Positions 22,077 through 33,503 of a stretch of 64,000 nt of DNA are shown piece after piece. This DNA comes from Vigna angularis (taxonomy: Eukaryota > Streptophyta > Magnoliopsida > Fabales > Fabaceae), in NCBI RefSeq assembly GCF_016808095.1, contig NC_068971.1:29471631-29535630 (forward strand), given 5' to 3'. Each line of letters begins with the position of its first letter. Position 1 is the first letter of the stretch. Below the pieces are notes generated by a model, which made no database searches, was not told where the DNA came from, and saw nothing but the letters and a program-made list of their open reading frames with translations. Position numbers and translations under genes: made by a program.

Positions 22077-25000
22077 TGATAACGGTTGAAAAACCGTTAT
22101 TTTTATGCTTAAAATTGATACCAAAAGCAACCTTTAAGACTTTGAAACTAGCTTGAACTCATATTTTTTCTTTAGTTTTGTGAATAAGAGAGTTGAAGGT
22201 GAATTTAATGGTTTTGTGCAAGATTCCCTTGATTTTGTAGGCTAATTGAATGATTTGAAAGAAGAATTGAAGTATCGAATGATTGGAATGCTGAAAAGTC
22301 AACCAGAAACCAGAAAAGTCAACCAGTCAACCAAGATGCTAAAAAGTCAACCAGAATGCAGAAAAAGTTGGGACGAGTGGCGCTGAGCGGCAGTTTTCAG
22401 GTGCCGAAATCACCGATGAGGGGCAAAACAGCAGATGGGGGGCAAAATGGATTATGCTCTAGAGGTAAAATACCGCTAAGCGCCATTCTAAATGGGCTTG
22501 GATCGGTTTTCTGTTACTTTTATGGACTTGGGCCTAATTTTCTGTATTTTTTAGAATAGTATATAAGCTTTAGGACGTCCTAGGGTTTGTATCTTTGGCT
22601 GGAGAAGACGCAAAACACACTTTTCACCCCTTGGGGGTAGAATTGGAGATGGTGACGGCTCTCCTCTTCTCTTTCTAGGGTTTTTCTATCTCTTCCACTC
22701 TTTCATTGTATTTCATCTAGTTTCACCATGAATATGGTGAACTAAACTCTTCTTGTTGTTGGGGAATCAATGTAATCTTTTGAAGCTCTCATATATGGAA
22801 TTTTGTGTTTAAACATCATATCTATGATACATGCTTTCTTTCATTAATTGTTAGGATTTTTCCTCTTTGCTCAAAGCATGCATTGTTTAACTCATTCGAT
22901 GTCATGATTATTTGTTTTATTGATATGGACACATACGGTAAAATCTAGATCTGGGGAAACTCTCCCAACAGTAGTATAAACCTAGACATAGGAATATGAT
23001 GGTTGGTTGCTGTTAAGCTTCCGTTCACTATAATGCATGATTAATTGCCTGGGAGACAAGACAAGACAAGACACATGAATTGACTTTGCCTTTCATTTAA
23101 CCACAATCAAATACATTCACAAGCATGCATCATCACAAGGACTTTTCAATGGCTTATAATGTGGTTGGGCTAACAAGAAAAATTGGTTTTTCTAGATCAA
23201 AAAACCCTTGAGTTAAGATAATCATATAAACACAATCATTCTTACTTATTCCCAACTTTCCTTTGCATTGAGCTTTGCTTTTTTCTTCTCTTTTTCTTTT
23301 TCTTTTCACATACTTAGTTCTTAGCTCTTAGCTCAATGCTTTCAATTTCCCTTTCATAACTTCCCAACAACCCCAAACTTGAACATTTGTCAATACCACA
23401 AAATATTTTCTACTTAACTCAAGGTAAATCTCTTCACAAGGGGTTTTCAAATCATGTTCAAGGCTAAGGGTTCAAAGGATAGAACACATAGTGCTCTCTT
23501 TTGTGGGCTAAAATCATGCATTTGGCTAATAAAAGGGTTACCAACAAATGGCCTTGATCATATGATGCAAACAAGCAATTGATTCAATCATAGAAACCTT
23601 GGGCAAAGTCATTTGTGCTTTCAAAGTAATATCATTCAATCACAACAACTCTGGAGCTCAAAGCCTCACATATAAGCTCATTCACATTCCACATATACAC
23701 ATCTTGCTTAGTATCATAATCACAATCACAACATCATGCATTTGTTCACAAAGCTTGTGAACCATTTGTATAAGCATATAATGTGCACAATCTCAACATC
23801 AATCAACATCAAAGCATCATCAAGCATTACTTATCAAACAACAATCATAAGCAAACCATCATAACAGACAAAGTTTCCAATTGAGTACATCAAACCCTAT
23901 TCTAAAAACAGAAGCAAATAAGTTCAATAATATAAAACCAAACAAAAGCATAAAATAAATCCTGCTCTAGTGTTGATAGCACCCATCAATAAATGCTATC
24001 TCAGCTCCTCATCAGTCTGTGCTGTCATCTGTATCCTCCTCCTCTTCCTCATCTTCAGCATCCTCAAATGCGTCATCATCAGCATCATCTTCATCCTTCT
24101 CCATGGCTTAAGCTTCAGCTGCTCCAGCTCTGCCGCCTTGGGCCTGCTCCTCTGGCCAAGCTACCACATTATGGAACTCATCCATAGTCCACCTGTGTGC
24201 TGGAGGTGTATCATACATTCCAACAATTATCTCAGTAGTGGCCACCTGCCCTCTGTGGATAGACTGCAACTGTCCACCTATAAGAGACATATACATGTCC
24301 CTCATGTGGAAAGGCTCTACTTCATGTGTCTCTACAGATGCCTGACTCTGTGCTTGTCCTCTTTCTCTATGAGGACAGCGTGGTGGAACTGGCTGAGCTG
24401 CCTCCTCACCTCCACAGTACTGTCTGTAATAGGCCTCATCAATTGCTTTCCTTGGCCTCTCAAATGGTGGAGCATAAGTATCCACCCCAGCTATCTTGCA
24501 CAAGTGTGTGATCAAAGAAGGATGTCCTAAGGGTGCTTTGTTGTTTATTGTGTTAGCACACATCCGTATCTTATTAGCCAAATGCATGATTTTAGCCCAC
24601 AAAAGAGAGCACTATGTGTTCTATCCTTTGAACCCTTAGCCTTGAACATGATTTGAAAACCCCTTGTGAAGAGATTTACCTTGAGTTAAGTAGAAAATAT
24701 TTTGTGGTATTGACAAATGTTCAAGTTTGGGGTTGTTGGGAAGTTATGAAAGGGAAATTGAAAGCATTGAGCTAAGAGCTAAGAACTAAGTATGTGAAAA
24801 GAAAAAGAAAAAGAGAAGAAAAAAGCAAAGCTCAATGCAAAGGAAAGTTGGGAATAAGTAAGAATGATTGTGTTTATATGATTATCTTAACTCAAGGGTT
24901 TTTTGATCTAGAAAAACCAATTTTTCTTGTTAGCCCAACCACATTATAAGCCATTGAAAAGTCCTTGTGATGATGCATGCTTGTGAATGTATTTGATTGT

Positions 25001-25968
25001 GGTTAAATGAAAGGCAAAGTCAATTCATGTGTCTTGTCTTGTCTTGTCTCCCAGGCAATTAATCATGCATTATAATGAATGGAAGCTTAACGGCAACCAA
25101 CCATCATATTCCTATGTCTAGGTTTATACTACTGTTGGGAGAGTTTCCCCGGATCTAGATTTTACCGTATGTGTCCATATCAATAAAACCAATAATCATG
25201 ACATCAAATGAGTTAAACAATGCATGCTTTGAGCAAAGAAGAAAAACCCTAACTAATGATGAAAGAAAGCATGTATCATAAATATGATGTTTAAACACAA
25301 AATTCCATATATGAGAGGTTCGAAAGATTACATTGATTCCCCAACAACAAGAAGAGTTTAGTTCACCATATTCATGGCGAAACTAGATGAACTATAATGA
25401 AAGAATGGAAGAGATAGAAAAACCCTAGAAAGAGAAGAGGAGAGCCGTCACCATCTCCAATTCTACCCCCAAGGGGTGAAAAGTGTGTTTTGCGTCTTCT
25501 CCAGCCAAAGATACAAACCCTAGGAAGTCCTAAAGCTTATATACTATTCTAAAAAGTACAGAAAAGTAGGCCTAAGCCCAAAATAATGGCACTCAGCGGT
25601 AAAATACTGCTCAGCGGTAAGTGCGTGTGTTGAATTCTTCCCCTCAACTGCACTTTCACCCCTCAAGGGTGCCAACGATTGTTAAGTAGTTCCGCTCAGC
25701 GGTAAAATGGCGCTGAGTGGTACTTGCGGCTTCTCTTCTTTTGCAGTTTTTGAGTTCTTTTCTGATTCCATCTCTATCCTTCTTCACTTCTTTCATCAAA
25801 TTCACCTCAAAATCTGCATAAAACACTAAAATCAAGCATAAACCTGTCCAACTCTCTTATTTCAAAAAATATAAGCAAAAGCATGATTTCAAGCTAGTTT
25901 CTAAGTGTTAAAGGTTGCTTTTAGTATCAATTTTAAACATGAAAATAACAGTTTTTCAACTGTTATCA
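22077..25968. repeat. Large inverted repeat of Athila-type LTR and internal sequence
   Basis: Left arm: LTR on + from TGATAACGGTTG (22077), joined near 23067 to internal sequence on - (23068-23532). Right arm: the same in mirror image, 24571-25036 internal on +, then LTR on - to ...CTGTTATCA at 25968. The arms 22521-23532 and 24571-25580 are nearly identical by eye, including the odd LTR-internal junction GACAAGACAAGACACATGAA. The outer LTR parts are more diverged. The loop is 1038 bp (23533-24570). No target duplication matches (CATAG left, GTCGC right). RNA across it could form a hairpin of about 1 kb. Confidence 0.8.
24108..24570 (-). pseudogene. C-terminal part of the second ORF (plant transposon protein type)
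   Basis: It lies in the loop of the inverted repeat. On - it reads MCANTINNKAPLGHPSLI, KIAGVDTYAPP, EAYYRQYCGGEEAAQP, MRDMYMSLIGGQLQSI and TPPAHRWTMDEFHNVV, matching the E1 ORF end at 4690-5100 and extending past both E1 stops without interruption. It ends in an Ala/Glu/Gln-rich tail. The N-terminal half is missing because the inversion junction at about 24571 cuts it. It shows what the intact C-terminus looks like. Confidence 0.7.
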
Positions 25969-26335
25969 GTCGCTCAGCAGCAGTTTGGCGCTTAGCGGTA
26001 AGTGCGGTTCTTCATAATGACATTCAGCAGTAGTTTTAACCGTCAGCGGTTCAGAATGCCGCTCAACGGTAAAAGTTTCGCTCAGCGGTGACTGCGACTC
26101 TTCTTTTGTGCACTTTTACTTCCTTTTCTGAGTCTAGCTCCTTACTACTTCAACTTCTTTCATCTAATTCATCTTAATTCCTGCCAAAACAAGGAAAACC
26201 AAGCATAAAGCCCATCCAACTCTCTTATTTCCAAAACTTAAGCAAAAACATGATTCCAAGCTAGTTTCTAAGTCCTAAAGGTTGTTTTTAGTATCAAAAT
26301 TAAGTATAAACATAACGGTTTTTCAACCGTTATCA
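25969..26335 (-). repeat. Fragment of an Athila-type LTR (U3 end)
   Basis: It contains several CCGCTCAGCGG-type motifs (for example CCGCTCAACGG near 26060) and ends AACGGTTTTTCAACCGTTATCA at 26335. The rest of this LTR is missing; its neighbour on the left is the inverted repeat. Confidence 0.65.
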
Positions 26336-26429
26336 ATGCATCATCTCAACTTCAATCAACACTAGAGCATCACAAAGAAATACTTATCACAAAACACAAC
26401 ACAGATGAACCAAAGCAGTGTAGTTCATT

Positions 26430-26702
26430 CAAGCAGAGTTGCTTACACCACGGGCACAAAGATGGGTGATCAAGGATGGGTGTCCCAGGGGTGCCTTGTT
26501 GCTTACACCACGGGCACATCTTTTGATCTCATCAGCTATAACCTGCCCAATGTTGATGTTGAGACCCCTAAGAACACAGTAAAGGAAGATGACCCTCTTG
26601 GTTTCTGAACTTAACAGAGTAGAACTACTCCTTCTCCTCCCTCTTGGTTCCTTTGTCTTGGTTACCCAAAGTTTTGATCCTTTTTCCTAATGAAGAGGCC
26701 AT
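26430..26702 (-). pseudogene. Second ORF of the B-type element, internally deleted
   Basis: It starts MASSLGKRIKTLGNQDKGTK at 26702, matching the MTSSSGKRLKTTTSKRKDKE head of the E1 ORF, and within 200 bp jumps to the NKAPLGHPSLITHL region that in E1 lies some 220 codons further on. A 21-bp block GTTGCTTACACCACGGGCAC is present twice, at 26438 and 26498. Most of the protein is therefore missing. Confidence 0.5.
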
Positions 26703-27736
26703 TCCTGCATATAGAGATTCACAAAACAAACACAAAAATCATCAAGCATTAGTTCCTAAAAATCAACAAACTCTTCTCATTCAGGCTGAGGGCAAAACAG
26801 AGAGCCCTCAACGCCACCTGCACAGAAGCAAACAACCAAGAGACAAAGCAAAAAAAAAGAAAGAAAACAGCCACTGTCGCGTCGCGCTTGGGCGTCCCTC
26901 AGGGGGCGCTTGAGTAGTGAGCGGTGCTGTCAAGCGTGGCTTTGCTGCATTTTTCACTTTCCAATTCACTTTCTACTTAGTCCCAACCACAATTAGCACA
27001 ATTTAATCGGTCCAAACAGTGGCAGATCATGCATAGACAGTACCAATCATCAAAACTCAAGCTTTTTCATCAACATTCATCAAAAATCAAACTTTTAAGA
27101 GCTTAAAACACTAGATGGCATGACTTACTTGGTTGCAGACAAAGGATTAATGGATAATGCTCAAACAAATGGAAGAAATTTGAACTTCTAGCAGCCACAA
27201 ACTCCAAAACCCCAAACTTGAATGGTTGAATGGTCCAAAATGGGTGAGAACTAGGGTTCTTGGTGGAGGAATGAGAGGAAAAGTGAGGAGAGAACTTAGG
27301 AGGAGTGTTTAGGGAGGCTAGAGTTGAGGAAATCTGAGGACGGGGGCTTGGGTGAAACCCTAGGGTAAACAAAAATGAAGTGGGCCGAAATCCCGCTTGA
27401 GCCCCTTTAAAAGACCCAATCTGTAGATCGCACCGCCCGGGCGCTCCTCAGGGCGCTTGAGCGGCGTGCGACAGTTTTCTCCCTTTGCTTTTTAGCTTGT
27501 TTTAGGTATTCCTGGCCATGGGTTCTAAGATTCAACTTAGAATTTTCAAGTTTCTTTTCCCTAGCTCTCACAACAACACTCAAATCAAATAGTTAATCTC
27601 TCTCCACCCCTCAAACAATCAATCATTACAGATTATGCACACTAGAATCAAGCAAACAAAAAATAAACAAAAACAAAATTCAAATGACAAAAATTCAAAC
27701 TAAAGAAACAATAAACAAAATAAAAGTTTTTAAAAC
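26703..27736 (-). other. Leader region of the B-type second ORF
   Basis: It is non-coding, the counterpart of 3094-4013 in E1. It contains GC-rich motifs of the B type (GGGCGTCCCTCAGGGGGCGC near 26892 and CGCCCGGGCGCTCCTCAGGG near 27436) in place of CCGCTGAGCGG. The ORF 27103-27372 is Ser/Pro/Phe-rich and poorly supported. Confidence 0.45.
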
Positions 27737-27786
27737 ACTGGGTTGCCTTCTAGTAAGCGCTTCTTTAACGTCACTAGCTTGACCCA
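27737..27786 (-). other. Conserved post-ORF hairpin motif (B-type copy)
   Basis: In + sense it reads ACTGGGTTGCCTTCTAGTAA, then GCGCTTCTTTAACGTCACTA and GCTTGACCCA. The stem has two mismatches here. Confidence 0.65.
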
Positions 27787-27936
27787 ATAGGCTCATGTCA
27801 CATCCTTGATCTTGGTGTCATCTTTACCTTCTCCAGACCAACTGGTCTTTAGTAGCTTCCTATTCACCTTTTTTATTCTCTTGGAAATTGGAGATTCAAT
27901 CTCTATTAATCCATTAGTTCTAAGTTCTTTCATAGT

Positions 27937-28778
27937 TCACAGTTTTTTGTTCAATCTCACTAGGATGCCTGGTCTAAGTTCTTCATGTTTCTCTAGGGAA
28001 TCTTGATGAACACGTTTTCCTTTGCTGTCTTTTTCTTCTTCCTTTACCTGTGACAAAAAACACTTTTTACCTTTCTTGCCTAGCTTGGCAACTTTAGTAC
28101 TAATCTCTAGTGCATCTCCACATGCAGCTTTGAGACTAGTCTTCTTCACCTCGATTTGTTGCTCAGCATTGAAGACATTGAAAATCACCTCCTCTTCTTG
28201 GTCTTTAAGTGTTATAGTTTCATCATCGACATTGATGATCACCTTGGCTGTTTTCATGAATGACCTTCCCAGAATTATAGGGATCTCCAAATCTTTCTCC
28301 ATCTGCATTACTACAAAGTCCACAAGGAATCTGAGGTTGTCAGTTTGAACCATCACATCTTCCACCACACCATAGGGCTTTTTGGTGGATCCATCTACCA
28401 TAAACAGCGTCATCCTTGCAGGCTTGACTTCAAGACCACCAATCTTTTCAAGAACAGATAAGGGCATCAAATTGATACTAGACCCTAAATCAATTAGGGC
28501 ATCAATTTTTTCTTTTTTTCTCTCAACCTCTTCCTTTTCTTTTCTCTCTTCTTTTACAATGTTTTCTTATTCTTTTCTCTCAACTTCAATTTTTCTCTCA
28601 TTTTTCTTCTCTCTCTTTTAACTCAACTTTTTCTTTTCTCTCAACTTCTTTCTCTTTCTTCCTCTCATCTTTCACACTCACAATAGCCTTGCATTCTTCC
28701 TTGGGGTTAACTTCAGTATTAGCCACAAAAGTTTTGATAGGTATCTCTTCCAACTTCTTGGCTATTTGACCAACCTAC
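27937..28778 (-). pseudogene. Protease and linker of the B-type element
   Basis: The open part 27937-28470 begins inside the protease (MMPLSVLEKIGGLEVKP; VDGSTKKPYGVVEDV; PIILGRSFMKTAKVIINVDD) and runs into a tail with CFLSQVKEEEKDSKG and RPGILVRLNKKL, like the post-protease tail of E1. Upstream (28471-28778, another frame) is a DLGSS-region remnant (near 28480) and a Glu/Lys/Arg-rich linker. The continuation into gag is cut by the solo LTR. Aspartic protease function is expected of the family; this copy is broken. Confidence 0.7.
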
Positions 28779-30039
28779 TGATGACAAATTTATGAACACC
28801 GAAAAACGGCGCCAAAAACTTATTTAACCCTCGGCAAGTGTGACCGAATCGTATCAAGTAATAAACTCGATAAGAACAAGTATCGTTCTCCCAAAGGACT
28901 CATGACCTAGTTAGTTATATGATTTGTTGATTATTTAAGACTTGTGAATAAATTCTTGAGGTTTCAAATGCAAAAGACAATAAGTAAACATGTATGCATG
29001 AGTTTTGATCAATGGAAAAGAGGAACACAAACACTTGAATGAATTAGATGGATGAGTATGTTGTTGGGGTAATCAATTTCATCTTATCCACTCTCATATA
29101 CTTTTAGGAATTCATCATTCTTTTGATCACTGTTAATGCCACTCTCTAAATCACCTTGCAAGAAAGTTTATCCTTAATTACGAGTTCATACAATTTCTAG
29201 CATCCCTAATAATTAATTCTGAAGCACAGAAGCTTAAAGGAAACCAACCTCATATCCCTATGTCTAGGTGATATTACTTTTGGGAGAAATTCCCCAGATC
29301 TAGATTTTACCGTATGTGTCCATATCACTAAAATCAATAATCATGTCATCGAATGAGTTAAACAATGCATGCTTTGAGCAAAGAGGAAAAACCCTAACTA
29401 ATGATGAAAGAAAGCATGTATCTCAAATAAGATGTTTAAACACAAACTCCATATATGAGAGTTTCACAAGATTACATTGATTCCCCTACAACAAGAAGAT
29501 TTTAGTTCACCATATTCATGGTGAAACTAGATGAACATTAATGAAAGAATGAAAGAGATAGAAAAACCCTAGAAAGAGAAGAGGAGAGTCGTCACCATCT
29601 TCAATTCTACCCCCAAGGGGTGAAAAGTGTGTTTTGTGTCTTCTTCAGCCAAAGATACAAACCCTAGAAAGTCCTAAAGCTTATATGCTATTCGCAATAT
29701 TACAGAAAAGTGGGCCTAAGCCCAAAATACCACCGCTCAGCGATACCAGCGCATGGTCAAATCTCCCCTCAGCTGGACTTTCACCCCTCAGCGGAGCCAA
29801 CGGGTGTTCTTGAGTGCCGCTGAGCGGTAAACTGGCGCTGAGCGGTACTTGCGGCTTCTCTTCTTTTGCACTTTTTGAGTTCTTTTCTGATTCCATCTCT
29901 ATCCTTCTTCACTTCTGTCCAACTCTCTTATTTATGAAAATATGAACAAAAGCATGATTTCAAACTAGTTTCTAAGTGTTAAAGGTTGCTTTTAGTATCA
30001 ATTTTAAGCATGAAAATAACAGTTTTTCAACTGTTATCA
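28779..30039 (-). repeat. Solo Athila-type LTR in the B-type gag
   Basis: The 1261 bp run in + sense from TGATGACAAATTTATGAACA to CAACTGTTATCA. The flanks CCTAC (28774-28778) and CCTGC (30040-30044) are a target duplication with one change. It contains AACGGCGCCAAAAACTT (28813-28829), the LTR-internal primer-site copy. Confidence 0.85.
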
Positions 30040-30191
30040 CCTGCATCTCCAGATTTCTAATAGCAGCGTCAGTGCTTTTCTGATTGGAGAGAGTTGCCTG
30101 CATGAACTATTGTAGAGTCTCCTTAAGCTTAATAGTTCTGTCAGCTATAGAGGGTTGTTATTTCCACTGTTGTTGTTGCTGTTGTGGTGGT
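30040..30191 (-). pseudogene. gag: Gag fragment of the B-type element
   Basis: Read on -, a Gln-rich stretch (CAACAACAACAG-type codons) is followed by text like the E1 gag at 1480-1610 (LEEAL.QFMQ... then RNLEMQ). It continues across the solo LTR to 28778. The right end is where the + element at 30192 begins. Confidence 0.5.
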
Positions 30192-30527
30192 TGATAATAG
30201 TTCAAAATACCGTTATTTGTGATGTAATTTTGATACTAAATGCACCTTTTTTGCTTAGAAACTTCCTTGGAATCATGTTTTTCTATTAAGTTGTGTGAAT
30301 AAGAGAGTTGAGGTTGAATTTGATGATGTTATGACTAATTCTCCTTATTTTGGTAGAAAATGACATAATATTGAAAGCAGGGATGAAGTGCCATGGAGAT
30401 GGAGCTCGGAAAGGCTTGGAAAAGCACCAGAAAGGAGGAGTGCTCGAATCTTGGGCGCCCTTTCTAGAGGCTTGAGCGCAGGAAACCACCGCTTACCGCC
30501 CGGGCGCCCCTTTTGGGGCGCTAGAAG
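30192..30527 (+). repeat. Truncated 5' LTR of E7
   Basis: It begins TGATAATAGTTCAAAATACC (the usual terminus is TGATAACGG) and follows the B-type LTR through CCGCCCGGGCGCCCCTTTTG, then breaks off at about 30527. Confidence 0.65.
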
Positions 30528-31652
30528 TGATAATATACAGGTGATGGCTCACAGTGTATGGAACAGGTGCTTGAGATAAAATTTAATTGAGATACTGAGC
30601 ATGGTGTTTTTCTGAATTTTGGGACTTGAGAGTTACTTGTGTGAGAGTTGGGCTTCAGAGTTTTTGTGAATGATTGCCATTACTTTGGAAGCATTAATGA
30701 TTTTTCCTAAATTTTGTGTAATTGAACTACTTGCTTGTAGGTTTCATATGATCAATGCCATCTTTTGTTGTCCCTTATTCTTTTAGCATTCAAATGATTT
30801 TTGTCCACTGAAAAGAAAACAATTTGTTTTACCCTTTGAACCTTGAGCCTTATGCATGTTTTGAAAACCATTTGTGAAAATCTTTACCTTGAGTTAAGTT
30901 GAGAATATTTGATGAGGTATTGATAAAGGTTTAAGTTTGGGGTTACTAGGAAAATTAAAAAGAAAAAAAAAGCATTGAGTAAGCAGTGAGTACTTGAAAA
31001 GCAAAAGAAAAAGAAAAAGGAAAGAAAAGAAAAGCTCAATGCAAGGAAAAGCTGGGAAAAAGAAAGAGAGTTTATACTTGAATGTTGAAATCATAAATGT
31101 CTCTCTTAACTCAAGGATTTTGCTGACCAAAAAAACCAATTTCCTTCTTAGCCCAGCCAAGTTACAAACCATGAAAAGCCCTTGTGATGACAACTTGCTT
31201 GTGAGTATGTTTGATTGTGGTTAAATGAAAGGCAAATTTAATTTGTGTGACATTGTGATAGTAGAGTGAAAAAGACACCAACAACTCAATATGCACCTTT
31301 GAGTTGAGTAATACACTTTTGAGTGCTTGAGTGATACACTTTTGAGTGCTTGAGTGAAACACTTTCCTTGGTGAGGAGTAGTTCTTTGAATTTCTCATTG
31401 CATCTTTGCTTGGTTGATTGATCATTCTTAAGGATAACATCTTTTGAAGTATATGACCATCACATTGATTTTTATGGAATTAAGGCATCTGTACATCTTG
31501 ACTGACATCTGTATGCTGAGATGATGAAAGTAATCTCTTGTCCTGGAAGAAAAAGTTTTTGAAAAATGTTGAGTCATTGTGGTGATTGTTCTGAAAAGCT
31601 GAGTTACAATCTGTTTTTCTTGAGGGCAAGCAAAGTTCTAAGTTTGGGGTTG
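30528..31652 (+). other. 3' non-coding internal region of E7
   Basis: No gene. It matches the layout of 5190-6210 in E1 (internal GTTTGGGGTTAC tract near 30933, an A/G-rich run near 30955-31030, final TTTGGGGTTG purine tract at 31643-31652). Confidence 0.55.
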
Positions 31653-31736
31653 TGATAACGGTTGAAAATACCGTTATTTGTGATGTAACTTTGATACTAA
31701 ATGCACCCTTTTCTGCTTAGAAACTTGCTTGGAATC
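31653..31736 (+). repeat. E7 3' LTR, piece 1
   Basis: TGATAACGGTTGAAAATACC to GGAATC. The last five bases (GAATC) are the target site of the next insertion. Confidence 0.8.
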
Positions 31737-33089
31737 TGATGAACAAATCTTAAAGCCCAAAAACGGAGTCAAAGACTTGTTAACCCTCGGCAAGTGTAAC
31801 TGAATCGTATCAAGTAATAACCTGGTAAGACCAACTACCGTTTTCCCAAAGGACTCACGGCCTAGACAATTGTGTGGTTTGTTGATTAGCTAAGACTTGC
31901 AAAACCGATTGATTAAGATTTTAATGTAAATACTCAAAAGTAAATATGTATGCATGTATTGATAAATGGGCAAGAAGAAACAAAACACGTGATTTGAATT
32001 ATATGGATGAATATGTTGTTGGGGTTTATCAATTTCATCCTATCCACTCTCTTGTATTTAGGAATTCATCAATCTTTTCATTAATGTTAATGCCACTTTC
32101 TAAATTACTAAAAACCCGATGTCTCGGCGAAGAAAGCCTAATCATAATCACTAGTTTACAATGTCTTGTCTCCCTAGCAATTAATCATGCATTATAATGA
32201 ACAGAAGCTTAAAGGCAACCAACCATCATGATCCTATGTCTAGGTTGGTAATATACTGTTGGGAGAGATTCCCCAGATCTAGATTTCCCCGTATGTGTCC
32301 ATATCGACAAAACCAATCATCATGACATCGAATGAGTTAAAAAATGCATGCTTTGAGCAAAGAGGAAAAACCCTAACTATTAATGAAAGAAAGCATGTAT
32401 CATAAAGATGATTTTGAAGAACAAATTCCATACAAGAGAGTTTCTAAGGAGTTACATTGATTCCCCAACAACAAAATAAGTTTAGTTCACCATATTCATG
32501 GTGAAACTAGATGAAATACAATGAAAGAATGAAAGAATGAAAGATAGAACCCTAGAAAGTTGAGAAGGAAGCCTTAGCATCCAAAATCCTCCTCCAAGGG
32601 GTGAAAAAGTGTGTTTCTACTTCGTTCTAGCTAAAGATACAAACCCTAGGACGTCCTAAAGCTTATATATTATTCTAAAAAATACAGAAAATTAGGTCCA
32701 AGCCCATAAAAGTGCCGCTCAGCGGTAAATACCGCTCAACGGTAGTAGCGCATTTCACTTCTTCCTCTCAGCGCCAGTTTTCCCCTCAACGGTGCCAACG
32801 GGTACTGAAAAGTGCCGCTCAGTGGTAATTGGCGCTGAGCGGTACTTGCTGATTCTCTTCTTTTGCAATTTTCGTGTCCTTTTCTGTCTCCATCTCTTTC
32901 CCTTTTGACTTCTTTCATCAATTTCATCTTTAAACCTGCAAAAACAAGGAAATCAAGCACAAAACCTGTCCAACTCTGTTATTTCCAATAATTCAACAAA
33001 ATCATGAGTTCAAGCTAATTTCTAAGTCATAAAGGTTGTAATTAAAGTCAATTTTAAGTATAAAAATAACAGTTTTTCAACTATTATGA
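31737..33089 (-). repeat. Solo Athila-type LTR in the E7 LTR
   Basis: The 1353 bp run in + sense from TGATGAACAAATCTTAAAGC to CAACTATTATGA, flanked by a perfect GAATC duplication (31732-31736 and 33090-33094). It includes the motif cluster (32710-32850) next to a TATA region (CTTATATATTATTC near 32662) and the internal primer-site copy AACGGAGTCAAAG. Confidence 0.9.
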
Positions 33090-33503
33090 GAATCATGTTT
33101 TTCTGTTAAGTTGTGTGAATAAGAGAGTTGAGGTTGAATTTAATGATTTTATGACTAATTCTCCTTATTTTGATAGAAAATGAGAAAATAAAGTAAGCAG
33201 GGATGAAGTGCCATAGAGATGGAGCTCAGAAAGGCCTGGAAAAGCAACAGAAGGGAGGAGTGCTCGAAGATTGAGCGCCCTTTTGGGAGGCTTGAGCGAA
33301 GGAAACCACCGCTCACCGCCTGGATGCCCTTTTTTGAGCGCTAGAAGCATGAAGCTTGGGCGTCCTGTTTGAAGCTTGAGCGCAGTGAACCACCGCTCAC
33401 CCATCGGGCACCCCTTTTGGGGCGCTTGAGCGCCAGAAGCACGAAGCTTGGGCGTCATTTATGAGACTTGGCGTAGAAGACTACCGCTCACCGCCCGGGC
33501 GCC
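33090..33503 (+). repeat. E7 3' LTR, piece 2
   Basis: It continues from the GAATC duplication (AATCATGTTTTTCTGTTAAG) to CCGCCCGGGCGCC, the GC-rich B-type repeats. GCGCC at its end is the target of the large Athila insertion. Confidence 0.75.

Larger units (their letters stand above)
26336..30191 (-). mobile_element. B-type Ty3 element on the minus strand, partial
   Basis: In sense order from right to left: the end of gag (30190-30040), [solo LTR 30039-28779], a charged linker and protease (28778-27937), the conserved hairpin motif (27786-27737), a leader with GC-rich repeats, and the second ORF (26702-26430). Neither LTR is attached. The architecture is that of E1: gag and protease without RT or integrase. 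Confidence 0.65.

Noticed and set aside
23970..24530. 186-codon + strand ORF
   Set aside because: It is antisense to the second-ORF fragment at 24108-24570, which matches E1.
22077..26335. Treating the inverted repeat as one ordinary LTR element
   Set aside because: Its two LTRs are in opposite orientation, the flanks CATAG and GTCGC do not match, and internal DNA also inverts midway.
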